Source: Paenibacillus methanolicus
GTDB taxonomy: Bacteria > Bacillota > Bacilli > Paenibacillales > Paenibacillaceae
Length of the DNA stretch: 64,000 nucleotides
Assembly: GCF_008124765.1 (NCBI RefSeq)
Contig: NZ_VNHS01000009.1
Span: forward strand, 186,001 to 250,000
Direction of reading: 5' to 3'
Of the stretch, positions 24,540-34,254 are shown piece by piece (the first letter of the stretch is position 1; every line of letters starts with the position of its first letter). The translations under genes and the position numbers were made by a program. The notes under the pieces were generated by a model that had not been told where the DNA came from, made no database searches, and was given only the letters and a program-made list of their open reading frames with translations.

Positions 24540-25217
24540 TCACGCATTCTCTCGTCCTTGGAAGGTATGCTGCCCGCGGATGTTGAACTCGTATGCACGA
24601 TGCAAAGGCGGGTTAGGATTAGGCACTGGCGCCGGGTCCGGATTCGTCTGCGTCCCGCCGCCGGTCGATGGGGCTGGAATTGCTCAGAAGGCGTAGTCGG
24701 CGCTGTTGGTTGGGTCGGTTCGAGCTCCTCCGCCGCCTTATTCTCGGCATCAATAATCTGTTTGGTTTCATAAGCGCCCACGACAAGCAAATCGGCGGTC
24801 GCGTTGGTGCTACCACCGAACGTGCCGTCTTCGAGGCTAGGAAGGAGCTTCTTCTCAAGCGCCAGTTGGATGTAGCCTTTCGTACCTTTGTCTACCTCGG
24901 AATCTTTGCCCAGACCTCGTACAGGAACGTGGCAAGCTGCTCTTTGGTGACTTTACCCGCTGGATCAAAGGTCCCGTCTCCATTTCCTTCCGTGATGCCT
25001 GCTGCTTTGATCGCCCCGATATAAGGCAGCGCATAGCCGTAGGCGTGATCGTCCATTTTGACGCCAGCCGAAATCATAGCATCGAATTTCGCTTTTGTCG
25101 CTTGATCCAAATCCTTCAGGTCCGCAAAATCGGCCGATGTCTTCGCATACGCAGACCAACGACGCTGGACAAGCCCAGCAAGGATACAAGGCCGAAGATT
25201 AATACCTTCTTCTTCAT
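24540..25217 (-). pseudogene. Frameshifted secreted SLH-domain protein
   Basis: Reading from the ATG at 25217 (GGGGGA upstream), a signal peptide begins MKKKVLIFGLVSLLGLSSVVG and then loses frame near 25165. In the next frame an SLH module is clear (YAKTSADFADLKDLDQ, then AAGITEGNGDGTFDPAG and VTKEQLATFLYEV). A second slip near 24905 leads to KGTKGYIQLALEKKLLPS and LVVGAYETKQIIDAENKAA, and a third near 24660 leads to a proline/asparagine tail. Three shifts in about 680 nt mean a dead gene. A short second remnant of its 3' end lies at 41099-41245. Confidence 0.8.
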
Positions 25218-25224
25218 CCCGCAC

Positions 25225-25540
25225 ATTCCCCCAATAAAGTTAAAAAAGCAACGCAATCTTTTATATTTCGACGAGAAAGGTAAGTACTCTCCCCTGCAGA
25301 CGCGCTTTTAGTAGAATAGGCTGTTTTTCTCCGGCATGACATTCGACAGGCTAGTTGATTGGCCGAGCCATATATTGATGGCTCATGACTATGGTAAGCC
25401 GGTAACTCGGCGAGCCTATCGCTTGAAATGATACTTATCGTCCGTCGACTCTGCCGGGGGTTCACTTTAAAATTACGGATGGAAGTACGATGGCGGACTT
25501 GGTTGATAGCTTTTGTGGATCAAAATGGATGAAGTAGGTT
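25225..25540. other. Intergenic region before the giant surface-protein gene
   Basis: About 315 nt with no gene. It contains a short hairpin GAGCCAT-ATATTG-ATGGCTC (around 25366-25386), of unknown role. No known riboswitch class was recognised, and no strong sigma-A promoter stands out. Confidence 0.4.
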
Positions 25541-25554
25541 GGAGGAGACGGTTA

Positions 25555-28500
25555 ATGAGATTGCAAAGAGGTTATACCCCCGGTTTGCGGTGGATCGCTT
25601 GCCTGTTGATCGCCGCGATGCTGGGAAGCGTCCTGTCCGTAGGGTGGGGGCAGGCGCAGGTCGTCGAAGAAGCGTCCGTTCTGCCGGTAGATATGCCCAA
25701 GATCGATGGAGCGCTGCCGGCGGCGGAGGGAGACGCGATGTGGAGCCACCTCGTCAAGGTGCTCGACTTCACGGAGGCCGACATTATCGGGAATGTAAGG
25801 GTAACGCCCGACGGACGATACGTCGCATTCCTCGATTATAAAATGGCGGGCGGCGTGTTCCGTTCGCAGCTGAACGTGTTCGACAGAGAGTCGGGCGCCA
25901 TGGAAGCGGTGCTGGAGGGCGTCGAAGGGCTGGAGGCTATCCACTTCGAGATGACGCCGGACGCGCGCTGGTTTGCGCTTGGCGGCAAGGAGAGTTTGAT
26001 GACGATCGACAATACGCAGATGTATTTGTTCGATCGGACGACCCGAAATGTGCAGTTGCTAAGTAAACAATACAATGGCGCTGCTCCTGGAAACGGGATG
26101 AGCGAGAATCCGTCGATAAGCGCAGACGGCCGCTATGTCGCCTATGAGTCCAGTGCCACGGATCTCGTGGAGAGCGACACGGACAATCGCGATGTATTCG
26201 TGTATGACCGGGAGAGCGGCATGAACACGATGATTAGCGCGGCTAAGCTGCCGGGAGACCCCGAGAAGATCAGCCAGGGGTACAGCGAACTACCGTCGAT
26301 CAGCGCGGACGGTCGGTACGTCGCCTTCGAATCCGACTCCGCCTTCCTCGCGGATAACGATGACGACGATAGTAAAGACGTCTTCATCCATGATCGCACG
26401 ACAGGGACGAACCTGCTCGTCAGCGCAGCTGCCCCGGGAGCCTTGAGCGGGAACACGAGCGGGAGACCTTCGATCAGCGCCGACGGCACGGTCGTCGCGT
26501 TCGAGTCCTACGAGCCGCTCGCCAGCGGCGATACGAACGAAGAGATGGACATATACGTCTATCGCACGGCGAACTCGGCCTTGGAGCGGGTATCGGTCGG
26601 GATTACGGGGGCCGAGTTCCCGCATGCCAGCTATGAACCGCGCATAACCGCGGACGGCCGTTACGTGACGTTCTTGACCGAATCCGCTTCGACGGATCTC
26701 GAGCAGGCGTTGATCGCCGACCTGAGTGCGGGCGTCACGAGAGAAACATCCATCCTCTCTCCCGACCGGGAGCTGGAGCAGCCGTTTACGAACCTGTCGC
26801 TCAGCGACGGCGCGGATGTCGCCGCGTTTACGGCAGGGTATCGATTCGAGGATCCGGAATCGGGGGAACAGACGACGCTCGCGGGGCTGTTCGTCGCGTC
26901 GAAGAACGAACCCGACGGCGGAACGCCGACTTGGCCGGAGGGCAGCAAGCTCGAGGCAGCCGGGATTCAGCCGGATCGCGCGGTGCTGACCTGGACGCCG
27001 GCTTCCGCGCCCGGCGGGATTACGGCGTATCGGATCTATGCGAATAACGAGCAAATCGCGACCGTCGACGGCAGCACGTTGACGTACAAGGCCGAGGGAC
27101 TTACGCCCGCCACGGCATATACCTTCCGCGTGGAAGCCGTGAACGGGGAGGGGCATGCAACGGCCGGCGGTCCGCTCGCCCGCGTCACGACGCCGGCGGA
27201 CGACCGGACGCTTGAGCTCAGCCTATCGTTCGATCGGATAACGCCCGCTCGTCTGCCGAAGATCGACAGCAGCATGAAGATTGCGGCGAGGGCGGTAACC
27301 GGCCGCGCAATCTCGGCTAAGATCGCTTATGAGACTTGGCTGGACGAATCCGGCGCTCGGCTGCCTGCTCCCCGCTTGGCTGAAGCGTCGGTCGAACTGA
27401 CCGAAACGCCGAGCGAAGCCGGGAATTATGCGGCATCGTTCAAGGTGCAAGAAGGCATTGCCCGGCTCGTCTCGGTGACGGCCGTCATGACGGGTGCTGC
27501 CGGCGGGCAGGTGGAGAAGACGGCGGCAGGCCTGCCGCTGACCGTCCCCGGGAACTTGAAGCTGACGTTCGACAATCCCGGAAGTCTCGAACTGGCCGGC
27601 GCCTATTTGACGGCGTCCAGCTTGGAAGGCGGGTATGCATCGACGAGGCTCGAGAGCGGGGAACCTATGGAGCTGGAAGGACTCCCGGCGTCGGAGGACT
27701 ACATCGTCTCGCTGATTTCGATGGACGGCAAAGCGCTTGCGCGGCAATCATCCGTCCGCGTGGAGGCCGGATTGGCTGCCGAATTGACGGTGCCTGTCGC
27801 GCAGCCGGCGCGCTTCGCGTTCCAAGTCCGCGATCAGGACGGAAAGCCGGTCCCGGACATCCGCGTCGAGCTTTGGGATGAATCGGGCGAGAACTTCCTG
27901 TCGGCAGACGTGACGGATGCCGAAGGCCTCACGAGCGTGAACGAGGTGGATGACGCCTCCGTCAAATATACGGTCAAGACGCACCTGCAGGATACGGTCT
28001 ATGACGAGATGACGCCCGTAACCTTCTCGATTCGCGGGGGAGATCAAGTGATCCCGCTGGCTCTCAAGCGTACGCCGGAGGGCAAATTGAAGGGGAGAGT
28101 GCTGGATCCGAAGGGCAATCCGGTGCCGAACGCGCTTGTATCCGTTACGCAAATCCATAAAGGCGAGCCGGTCGTCCGGAAGGCGCATACGGATCTTAAA
28201 GGCGCCTATGAACTGACGCTGTATGCGGGAGAGGCCGCTATCCAAGCCTCGCAATCTTCCTATAACTATAATTCCGAAGAAGGCCTGAAGGCGACCATCG
28301 TCCAGAACGCAACCAAGACGCTGGATATTCCGGTCGCGCCTTTCCCGACGGGCATGATCGCGGTGAAGGTCCATCTCAAGCCGATCGGCGGCGAATGGCA
28401 GGGGCCTATCGATATGGAGACGCTTCGCTTCTACGCGACGATGCAAGGGAGAAGCGGGAGCCGCACGAGTTATTACCATAATGCGACTTACTTCCAAGGA

Positions 28501-31500
28501 TTGCCCGGGGACAGGGTGGAGGTGTGCGTATACGGTGCGATGACTCGCTCGTTCACCGCATGTACGCATGTCGTGCTGGACGAGAATGGCAATGCGACGG
28601 CGGAGCTGCGGGTCGAAGAGGAAGGGGCCTTCGTAAGCGGCGGCTATGATGCCAGCCTGAACGAATGGACCAATGCGACATTGTACGAAGTCGCGAGCAA
28701 AGAGCAGGTATTCGTGGATTCCCAGAGCTTCCGGGGCGGCACCTTCCTCGTGCATGCGCCGAAGGAAGGCAATTATCGGGTGGAGCTCACGCGCAGGGAT
28801 TCGAACACGAACGTAGTATGGAAGGCCTCCTCGCAGGTGAGCGTCCGCGATCGCGAGATTGTCAATGTCGGCAAGCTTACGCTCGCGCCGGCGGCCATAT
28901 TCGCTAATGCGACGTTGAACGGCTTCGTTGCCGAGCCGGGCGAAGCCTCGCCGGGCACGACCCTGAAGCTGCGAGCTTTCTATCGGAACAGCGGCAAGTC
29001 GGCGATCGCCGACGGCGTGCTTAAAGTGGATCTGCCGAACGGCGTGACGCCGGTTACCGCGGCGGACGGCAAAATCCATGTCCAAGTGAACGGCGAGGCC
29101 GGCACGGCCGTCCTGAAGGGGAGCGCGTTGGAAGTCCAACTTGGCGATATTACCCCTTATGCGAACGGGACCGTCGTTCTGCAGGTCAAATTGGCTGCGG
29201 ACTACAGCCAAAGCCGTGCCAAGATGGCGGCCAGAATTACCGGGACATCCGAAGGGAAGGCAGTCGACGAAGCGATCGGGACGGCGATGATCGTCGTGCA
29301 AAGGCTGACGATCGAGGCCCCCGCTACGATCTCCTCGACCGTGGTGAAGGTAAACGGCCTCGCGCCTGCGTACAGCCGGGTCAAGATATTCGATGAGAAC
29401 ATGCTGCTGGCAAGCGTAGACGCTACTAGCGCGGGAACGTGGCAAAGCGAGATCCAACTTGCCAATAACGACGGCTCGAACATGCATTTGCTATGGATCG
29501 AGGCGGCGGGCGGCAGCCAAACGCTCCGTTCGGAACGCGCGATGGTGACGTACAGCGAGACGGAGCCGACGCTGCAGGAGATCCAGATGGTCCAGTATCC
29601 CGACGGCAGGTGGGTGCAGCTTGATGTCGCTAACGGCATCGCGCAAATTCCCTATACGGTCGTGCCGGGTAATCCTTTCGCGTTTGCCTTGAAGTTCGAC
29701 AAGCCGGAATTCGTGAAGAACGTGAAGGTTTATTTGAGCGGTCAGATCGGGGAGCCCGTGATCGCGGAGAAGGACGCGGACGGTCTCTTCCGGGCTATTG
29801 TCCCCACCACGACGGGCTCGCTTGGCGGTATATATGTCGACTATGACACGGTGAAACCGAAAGCCGTCATCACCCGGGATATCCCGACCGAAGCGGAGAC
29901 GAACGCGCTTATGCCGCCTCAATTCCGGAATTTCGAGATTGTTGACAAGGAGCCTTTCGCCATTGACGGCAATGTCTACAAGGGAAGCGCGGTTATCGAA
30001 TTTCCGGATGTGCCGGATCTTCGGATCGAAGCGAGCGAACGCATCGATTTGACCCCGACGACGTATATGCCGACCGTCGAAGAGATCGTCCAGGCAGAAG
30101 GGGAAGGCATCCCGCTATATAACGTCAGCTTCGACGTGACGGAGACGGAGAACAGCATCGCGGTGAAGATGAACGCGTACATGCCGAAAGGGTATCTGTT
30201 CCCGGAGACCTCGAAAGAGTCGGGCATGCGCGCGATGGCGGCGTTCGACGGCGAGCTCGATCCGTTGGAGATTCTGGAGGAAATGGGCATCGAGACGACC
30301 CCTTACCAGAAGGGCATGATCCAGGTATCGACCGATTACGCGATGATCTCCAAAGACGCCTCCGGCCAGCTCTCTGCCATTAAGGAGCAGTATGAGGGCT
30401 ACAAGGGCTACGCCGGCAAGGTTATGAAGATTATGGAGAACGTCGAATCGTCATCGTTATGTCCCGAGAACATCGAAGCGACCGGCACGCAGGCTAGCAA
30501 GGCGCTGCTCGCCACGGTCGGCGGCGAGATTGCCAAGACCGCGCTGGGAGCTTGGACGGGAGCGATGATGCTCGAAGGACCGGCAGGCTTCCTGGCCGGC
30601 TATGCGAGCAAATATGTGACCAACAAAATCGACAGCTACGTCGATGATCAGATCGGGATGGTCTCGTCGGTAGGACCTACGGATCCGTCCGCATGCAAGG
30701 ACGACGAGTTCGACGATCTCGATGAAGAGAATATTTACAAGAAAAGACTGAAGCGCAAAGCCCGTTTGAAATGGATCTATGATCCAAGCGGTTACGTCTA
30801 CGAAGCGGTTCCGGGCAACCGTCTTGCGGATGTGAAGGCGACCGTACTCTTCAAGGACGGGAAGACGGGCGTCTGGAAGGTATGGAACGACGCGCCGGAT
30901 TACGGGCAGATCAATCCGCAGCTCACCGACGCCGACGGACGTTACGGCTGGGACGTTCCCGAGGGCTGGTGGAAGGTCGTCTGGGAGAAGCAAGGGTATA
31001 AAACAGCCTACAGCGAAGAGCTGCAGGTGCCGCCTCCGCATTTCGACGTCAATGCCGGTCTCGTCTCGATGGCGCCTCCGGTCGTGAGCGACATGCAGGC
31101 GATTGCCGATAAAGACGGAGGCTACATCGACATTACGTTCAGCAAGTACGTGAAGGCGGGGCTTGCTATCCCGGCCGATCAGATCGTCGTGACCGGTCCC
31201 GATGGCGTCGTAGAAGGTACGGCCGCTTATGCGGAGGCGCAAGAGGCGGACGGCGCGATGTTGGCGCGCAAGGCGAGATTCACGCCGAGCGGGCAAGCGT
31301 TGAAGGCGGGCGCCGAGTATAGCGTCAGCATCCAGCCGTCCTCGTTTGTCAGCTATGCGGACGTGAAGATGCCGGTCGGCGCGGAGCAGAAGATCCAAGC
31401 CGTTCTGCGCGACGAAGCGGGTCCGAAGCCGGTCTTTGCCTCGGCAACCGGCGGTAATGCGGCGATCCGTATCGTCTTCGATGAAGCGCTGTCGGCAGAC

Positions 31501-33333
31501 GCGCTCCTCGAACCGGCCGCGTTCGCGCTGGAAGGGACGAACCGCACCGTGCTGTCGGCCGTCGTGGAAGCGGCGGCAGGAAGCGGGCAGCCGCAGGCGG
31601 CAATCCTAACGCTCGGCGGGCCGCTCTCCCAAGTGGAAACAATCACGGTTCACGCCGCGGCGGGCGCCGTTACCGACGCGAATGGCAATCCGTCCGCGGA
31701 AGGGGCGCTTGCGTTGTCCGGCGCGAACGCGAAGCTGCGCGGTCTGGAGATCGGAGGCGGAGCGCTCGTCGAGTCATTCTCCGCCGACAAGACCGACTAT
31801 ACGGTCAAGGTCGATGCCGGCGCGGCATCGATCGAGGTCAAAGCGACGCTGGCCCAAGCGGGCGGGAAGTTGTCCGTGCGAGACGTGCCGCTTGCCGACG
31901 GGGTGTTCCGTGCGATCGGAATCCCGAGCGACGGTCTCATTCCGGTGAAGGTCGAAGCTGCGAACCATCCGGATGCGAGTCAGATCTACACGCTGAAAGT
32001 GATTAGGGCTACCGATCCCGGTCCAGGACCAGGACCGGGGCCAGGACCGGGGCCAGGGCCAAACCCTCCTGGACCGGGAGCCGATCCGGGGAACGGTACC
32101 GGCGGATCGGGCGGTTCAACCGCCGGCGATAGCGCCGACATCGGCCGCGATGCCGATGTGACCGTCCGTGAGACGGGCGGCCGAAGAGAAGCGGTCGTCA
32201 CGTTGAAGACCGCCGCGGTACTGGCGGCGATCGCGGAGAAGAGCGGCGCCGAGCTCTACATGAAGGCGCCGGCAGGATACGATTCGTATGACATTATCAT
32301 CCCGGCAGAAGCATATGCCGCGTTGGCTGCTGCCAATGCGAAGGTGCGATTCAAGGGCGATTCGCTGTCCGTCGTCGTCCATACCAACGGATGGCAAGGG
32401 ATTGGGGATAAGACGCAGGCCGTGCATCTGGTCATCGCGCGGGCCGATGCCGCGGCCGAGCGGGCGTGGCTGGAAGGACTGCACGCAGGATCGGCCGGGT
32501 TGGACGCTCGAACGGGATTGTACCGGATGGCGCTTATCGCGGCGAACGCGAACGGGACGAACACCGTTCCGCTCGAAGCGAAGCAGCCGGATGCGATAAC
32601 GGCGCAATGGGACGTAACGGACAAAGGCGGGGATCTCGGCCTCTATCGGTACGACGCGTCCAGCCGGAGCTGGAGTTTCGTCTCCGAGGCTTCTGGATCT
32701 GCTTCATCTGCGCTTGGTATAAGAGCCGACGACGCTGCTTACTACGGAATAGCCGGCTATGCAAGTCCGTTCGCTGACATCGTTAAGCATTGGGCGAAGA
32801 AGGATATCGACTGGCTCGCGGCCCGCCTGTACGTTAATGGCATATCGGCTGACGCGTATCAGCCGAACCGCGGCGTGACTCGCGCCGAATTCGCGGCGAT
32901 GCTCGCCCGCGCCGTCGGTGAAGGGGCGCAGAATACCGCAAGCGCGGCATTCAACGACGTGAAGCCGGGCGATTGGTTCTACGACGCGGTACGGCAGTCG
33001 GCCGCTCTAGGCTTGATCGCGGGCGATGGCGCAGGTAAGTTCCGTCCGAACGATCCGATTACGCGCGAGCAGATGGCCACGATGGCATGGCGAGCGTACG
33101 CCAAGCTCGTGCCGGACGCGGCTACGGCAGCGGATTCCGAGATCCCGGCGCTGCTGCAACCGTTCGCGGACAGAGACGCTATCGGCCGGTGGGCCCAAGC
33201 CGAGACGGCTTCGGCCATCCGGGTTGGACTCATGCGCGGCGTCGATGCCGGCCGCTTCGACGCGATCGGCGTGGCCAGCCGAGCGCAAGCCGCCGCGCTT
33301 CTGCGGCGTATCATCGAGCTGCGCGACAAGTAA
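25555..33333 (+). CDS. Giant SLH-anchored multidomain surface protein
   Basis: 2,592 residues from the ATG at 25555, which has GGAGGAG 7 nt upstream; an in-frame TTG 42 nt earlier lacks one. Signal peptide about 1-35. Residues about 75-450 carry at least five blades of a TolB/PD40 propeller (repeats such as PSISADGRYVAFES). An FN3 domain (465-547), carboxypeptidase-regulatory-like beta-sandwiches (about 740-900), a DUF11-like region (1115-1250), a Gly/Ala-rich hydrophobic segment (about 1648-1706), a cadherin-like sandwich (about 2056-2152), a Gly-Pro linker (about 2156-2172) and three C-terminal SLH modules (about 2404-2590; VTRAEF, ITREQM, ASRAQA) follow. It should be bound to the pyruvylated cell-wall polymer. 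Function unknown; adhesion or polymer binding is plausible. Confidence 0.88.
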   Translation: MRLQRGYTPGLRWIACLLIAAMLGSVLSVGWGQAQVVEEASVLPVDMPKIDGALPAAEGDAMWSHLVKVLDFTEADIIGNVRVTPDGRYVAFLDYKMAGGVFRSQLNVFDRESGAMEAVLEGVEGLEAIHFEMTPDARWFALGGKESLMTIDNTQMYLFDRTTRNVQLLSKQYNGAAPGNGMSENPSISADGRYVAYESSATDLVESDTDNRDVFVYDRESGMNTMISAAKLPGDPEKISQGYSELPSISADGRYVAFESDSAFLADNDDDDSKDVFIHDRTTGTNLLVSAAAPGALSGNTSGRPSISADGTVVAFESYEPLASGDTNEEMDIYVYRTANSALERVSVGITGAEFPHASYEPRITADGRYVTFLTESASTDLEQALIADLSAGVTRETSILSPDRELEQPFTNLSLSDGADVAAFTAGYRFEDPESGEQTTLAGLFVASKNEPDGGTPTWPEGSKLEAAGIQPDRAVLTWTPASAPGGITAYRIYANNEQIATVDGSTLTYKAEGLTPATAYTFRVEAVNGEGHATAGGPLARVTTPADDRTLELSLSFDRITPARLPKIDSSMKIAARAVTGRAISAKIAYETWLDESGARLPAPRLAEASVELTETPSEAGNYAASFKVQEGIARLVSVTAVMTGAAGGQVEKTAAGLPLTVPGNLKLTFDNPGSLELAGAYLTASSLEGGYASTRLESGEPMELEGLPASEDYIVSLISMDGKALARQSSVRVEAGLAAELTVPVAQPARFAFQVRDQDGKPVPDIRVELWDESGENFLSADVTDAEGLTSVNEVDDASVKYTVKTHLQDTVYDEMTPVTFSIRGGDQVIPLALKRTPEGKLKGRVLDPKGNPVPNALVSVTQIHKGEPVVRKAHTDLKGAYELTLYAGEAAIQASQSSYNYNSEEGLKATIVQNATKTLDIPVAPFPTGMIAVKVHLKPIGGEWQGPIDMETLRFYATMQGRSGSRTSYYHNATYFQGLPGDRVEVCVYGAMTRSFTACTHVVLDENGNATAELRVEEEGAFVSGGYDASLNEWTNATLYEVASKEQVFVDSQSFRGGTFLVHAPKEGNYRVELTRRDSNTNVVWKASSQVSVRDREIVNVGKLTLAPAAIFANATLNGFVAEPGEASPGTTLKLRAFYRNSGKSAIADGVLKVDLPNGVTPVTAADGKIHVQVNGEAGTAVLKGSALEVQLGDITPYANGTVVLQVKLAADYSQSRAKMAARITGTSEGKAVDEAIGTAMIVVQRLTIEAPATISSTVVKVNGLAPAYSRVKIFDENMLLASVDATSAGTWQSEIQLANNDGSNMHLLWIEAAGGSQTLRSERAMVTYSETEPTLQEIQMVQYPDGRWVQLDVANGIAQIPYTVVPGNPFAFALKFDKPEFVKNVKVYLSGQIGEPVIAEKDADGLFRAIVPTTTGSLGGIYVDYDTVKPKAVITRDIPTEAETNALMPPQFRNFEIVDKEPFAIDGNVYKGSAVIEFPDVPDLRIEASERIDLTPTTYMPTVEEIVQAEGEGIPLYNVSFDVTETENSIAVKMNAYMPKGYLFPETSKESGMRAMAAFDGELDPLEILEEMGIETTPYQKGMIQVSTDYAMISKDASGQLSAIKEQYEGYKGYAGKVMKIMENVESSSLCPENIEATGTQASKALLATVGGEIAKTALGAWTGAMMLEGPAGFLAGYASKYVTNKIDSYVDDQIGMVSSVGPTDPSACKDDEFDDLDEENIYKKRLKRKARLKWIYDPSGYVYEAVPGNRLADVKATVLFKDGKTGVWKVWNDAPDYGQINPQLTDADGRYGWDVPEGWWKVVWEKQGYKTAYSEELQVPPPHFDVNAGLVSMAPPVVSDMQAIADKDGGYIDITFSKYVKAGLAIPADQIVVTGPDGVVEGTAAYAEAQEADGAMLARKARFTPSGQALKAGAEYSVSIQPSSFVSYADVKMPVGAEQKIQAVLRDEAGPKPVFASATGGNAAIRIVFDEALSADALLEPAAFALEGTNRTVLSAVVEAAAGSGQPQAAILTLGGPLSQVETITVHAAAGAVTDANGNPSAEGALALSGANAKLRGLEIGGGALVESFSADKTDYTVKVDAGAASIEVKATLAQAGGKLSVRDVPLADGVFRAIGIPSDGLIPVKVEAANHPDASQIYTLKVIRATDPGPGPGPGPGPGPGPNPPGPGADPGNGTGGSGGSTAGDSADIGRDADVTVRETGGRREAVVTLKTAAVLAAIAEKSGAELYMKAPAGYDSYDIIIPAEAYAALAAANAKVRFKGDSLSVVVHTNGWQGIGDKTQAVHLVIARADAAAERAWLEGLHAGSAGLDARTGLYRMALIAANANGTNTVPLEAKQPDAITAQWDVTDKGGDLGLYRYDASSRSWSFVSEASGSASSALGIRADDAAYYGIAGYASPFADIVKHWAKKDIDWLAARLYVNGISADAYQPNRGVTRAEFAAMLARAVGEGAQNTASAAFNDVKPGDWFYDAVRQSAALGLIAGDGAGKFRPNDPITREQMATMAWRAYAKLVPDAATAADSEIPALLQPFADRDAIGRWAQAETASAIRVGLMRGVDAGRFDAIGVASRAQAAALLRRIIELRDK
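32020..32064 (+). repeat. Gly-Pro coding repeat (linker)
   Basis: Short imperfect 6- and 12-nt repeats (GGACCA/GGACCGGGGCCA) encode about seven Gly-Pro pairs in the giant surface protein. They form a rigid spacer between the beta-sandwich ectodomain and the wall-binding end. Confidence 0.85.
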
Positions 33334-33379
33334 TTGAATAAGGCGAAGGCCGGTACGCCGTGCCGGCTCAGATGGACGA

Positions 33380-33417
33380 GAAACCCAGCTCTTTGTGGAG
33401 ACGCTGGGTTTCTTTTT
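33380..33417 (+). terminator. Terminator of the giant surface-protein gene
   Basis: GAAACCCAGC (33380-33389) pairs with GCTGGGTTTC (33403-33412), followed by five T. Confidence 0.9.
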
Positions 33418-33470
33418 GTTGACGTATAGACGCCTGATCGTAATTGCATAGTAGTCCATCCTTAGGCGAG

Positions 33471-33511
33471 TTGACTGCGGTATACAACCGTGATATATTT
33501 AGCCTGCTAAA
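33471..33511 (+). promoter_or_regulatory. MarR promoter with operator TTTAGC-N2-GCTAAA
   Basis: TTGACT (33471-33476), 17-nt spacer, TATATT (33494-33499). TTTAGCCTGCTAAA (33498-33511) overlaps the end of the -10 box and the expected transcription start. Related sites occur three times after the gene. Confidence 0.8.
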
Positions 33512-33542
33512 CAATTTAAAGATAAAGGCTGAGAAAAGAGAT

Positions 33543-33968
33543 ATGGAGATTAATGTTGACTGCGAGATTCGTGAGTTGTTCGATAAACTTTCGGCTAAAA
33601 TGAGACGAGATTACAGCGAAAGTCTTCGGGAACTAAATCTGTATGTCGGACAGGATAATCTGCTCTACCGTTTATGGTTAGGCGACGGCATCACGCAAAT
33701 GCAACTAAGCGAACATTTGAATTGTGAACCTCCCACCATCACGAACATGGTTAAATCTCTTGAACATAACGGATTTATTTATCGTAAACGTGATGAGAAA
33801 GATGCACGAGTCATGCGCATTTTTCTAACCGACAAAGGGAAGGAACTTCAAGAGCCCGTCGATAGCATATGGAAAAAGCATCAAGAAAAGTTGCTTAAAT
33901 CGATTTCTACGGATGAACGACTCCTATTAAGACGGCTTATGAAGCAGATGGAGAGTAATTTGTTTTAA
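33543..33968 (+). CDS. MarR-family transcriptional regulator
   Basis: 141 residues from the ATG at 33543 (GAGAAAAGAG upstream, a weak ribosome site); an in-frame start at 33444 lies before the promoter and is rejected. Winged helix: GITQMQLSEHLNCEPPTITN (about 48-67), recognition helix MVKSLEHNGFI, and wing DEKDARVMRIFLTDKG. A typical MarR for multidrug exporter control. It is flanked by four TTTAGC-N2-RCTAAA sites and followed by an MFS exporter, which is its probable target along with itself. Confidence 0.9.
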   Translation: MEINVDCEIRELFDKLSAKMRRDYSESLRELNLYVGQDNLLYRLWLGDGITQMQLSEHLNCEPPTITNMVKSLEHNGFIYRKRDEKDARVMRIFLTDKGKELQEPVDSIWKKHQEKLLKSISTDERLLLRRLMKQMESNLF

Positions 33969-33991
33969 GTCTCTCCTTTTCTTGGATATTA

Positions 33992-34069
33992 TTTAGCAGG
34001 CTAAGTTAATAGTTAGCTCACTAAAAATTTAACCTTTTAAGAAATTAATTAACTGTTTAGCAGACTAAA
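33992..34069 (+). promoter_or_regulatory. Three MarR operators upstream of the MFS exporter
   Basis: TTTAGCAGGCTAAG (33992-34005), GTTAGCTCACTAAA (34012-34025) and TTTAGCAGACTAAA (34056-34069) all match the palindrome in the MarR gene's own promoter with zero to three mismatches. Centres are 20 and 44 bp apart, close to whole helical turns, which would allow cooperative binding on one face. Confidence 0.75.
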
Positions 34070-34117
34070 TTAATTTGTGGATTCCGTTCCTACAACCCGT
34101 AAAGGAGAAATTAAATT

Positions 34118-34195
34118 ATAACGACGAAACAAAAAAATGGTGTTGGTATAAATCTAACAGTGGCAAGCAAACAGTCCTTCATGCTTGAGATTTAA
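34118..34195 (+). other. Leader segment: 25-codon frame without a standard start
   Basis: AAAGGAG (34101-34107) is followed, at ribosome-like spacing, not by ATG/GTG/TTG but by ATTATA. From ATA at 34118 an open frame of 25 codons (ITTKQKNGVGIN...SFMLEI) ends at TAA 34193-34195, 59 nt before the MFS start. It could be a leader peptide with a rare start, a gene whose ATG mutated to ATA, or chance. Confidence 0.25.
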
Positions 34196-34254
34196 CAAAC
34201 AAGGATCTGCGAAAAAAATAATCGGTTATCTTAATTTACAAGGAGTATATAGAA

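Noticed and set aside
25366-25430. Hairpin-rich stretch before the giant surface-protein gene as a cyclic-di-GMP riboswitch
   Set aside because: The conserved core nucleotides of the class I and II aptamers were not found.
27748-29487. Minus-strand open frame of 579 codons within the giant surface-protein gene
   Set aside because: Arg/His-rich without a ribosome site; a shadow of the coding strand, as are the similar frames at 45635-47440, 54547-56052 and 56860-58167.
32020-32064. Short GC-rich repeats as a CRISPR-like or regulatory array
   Set aside because: They are in frame and encode a Gly-Pro linker; no spacers.
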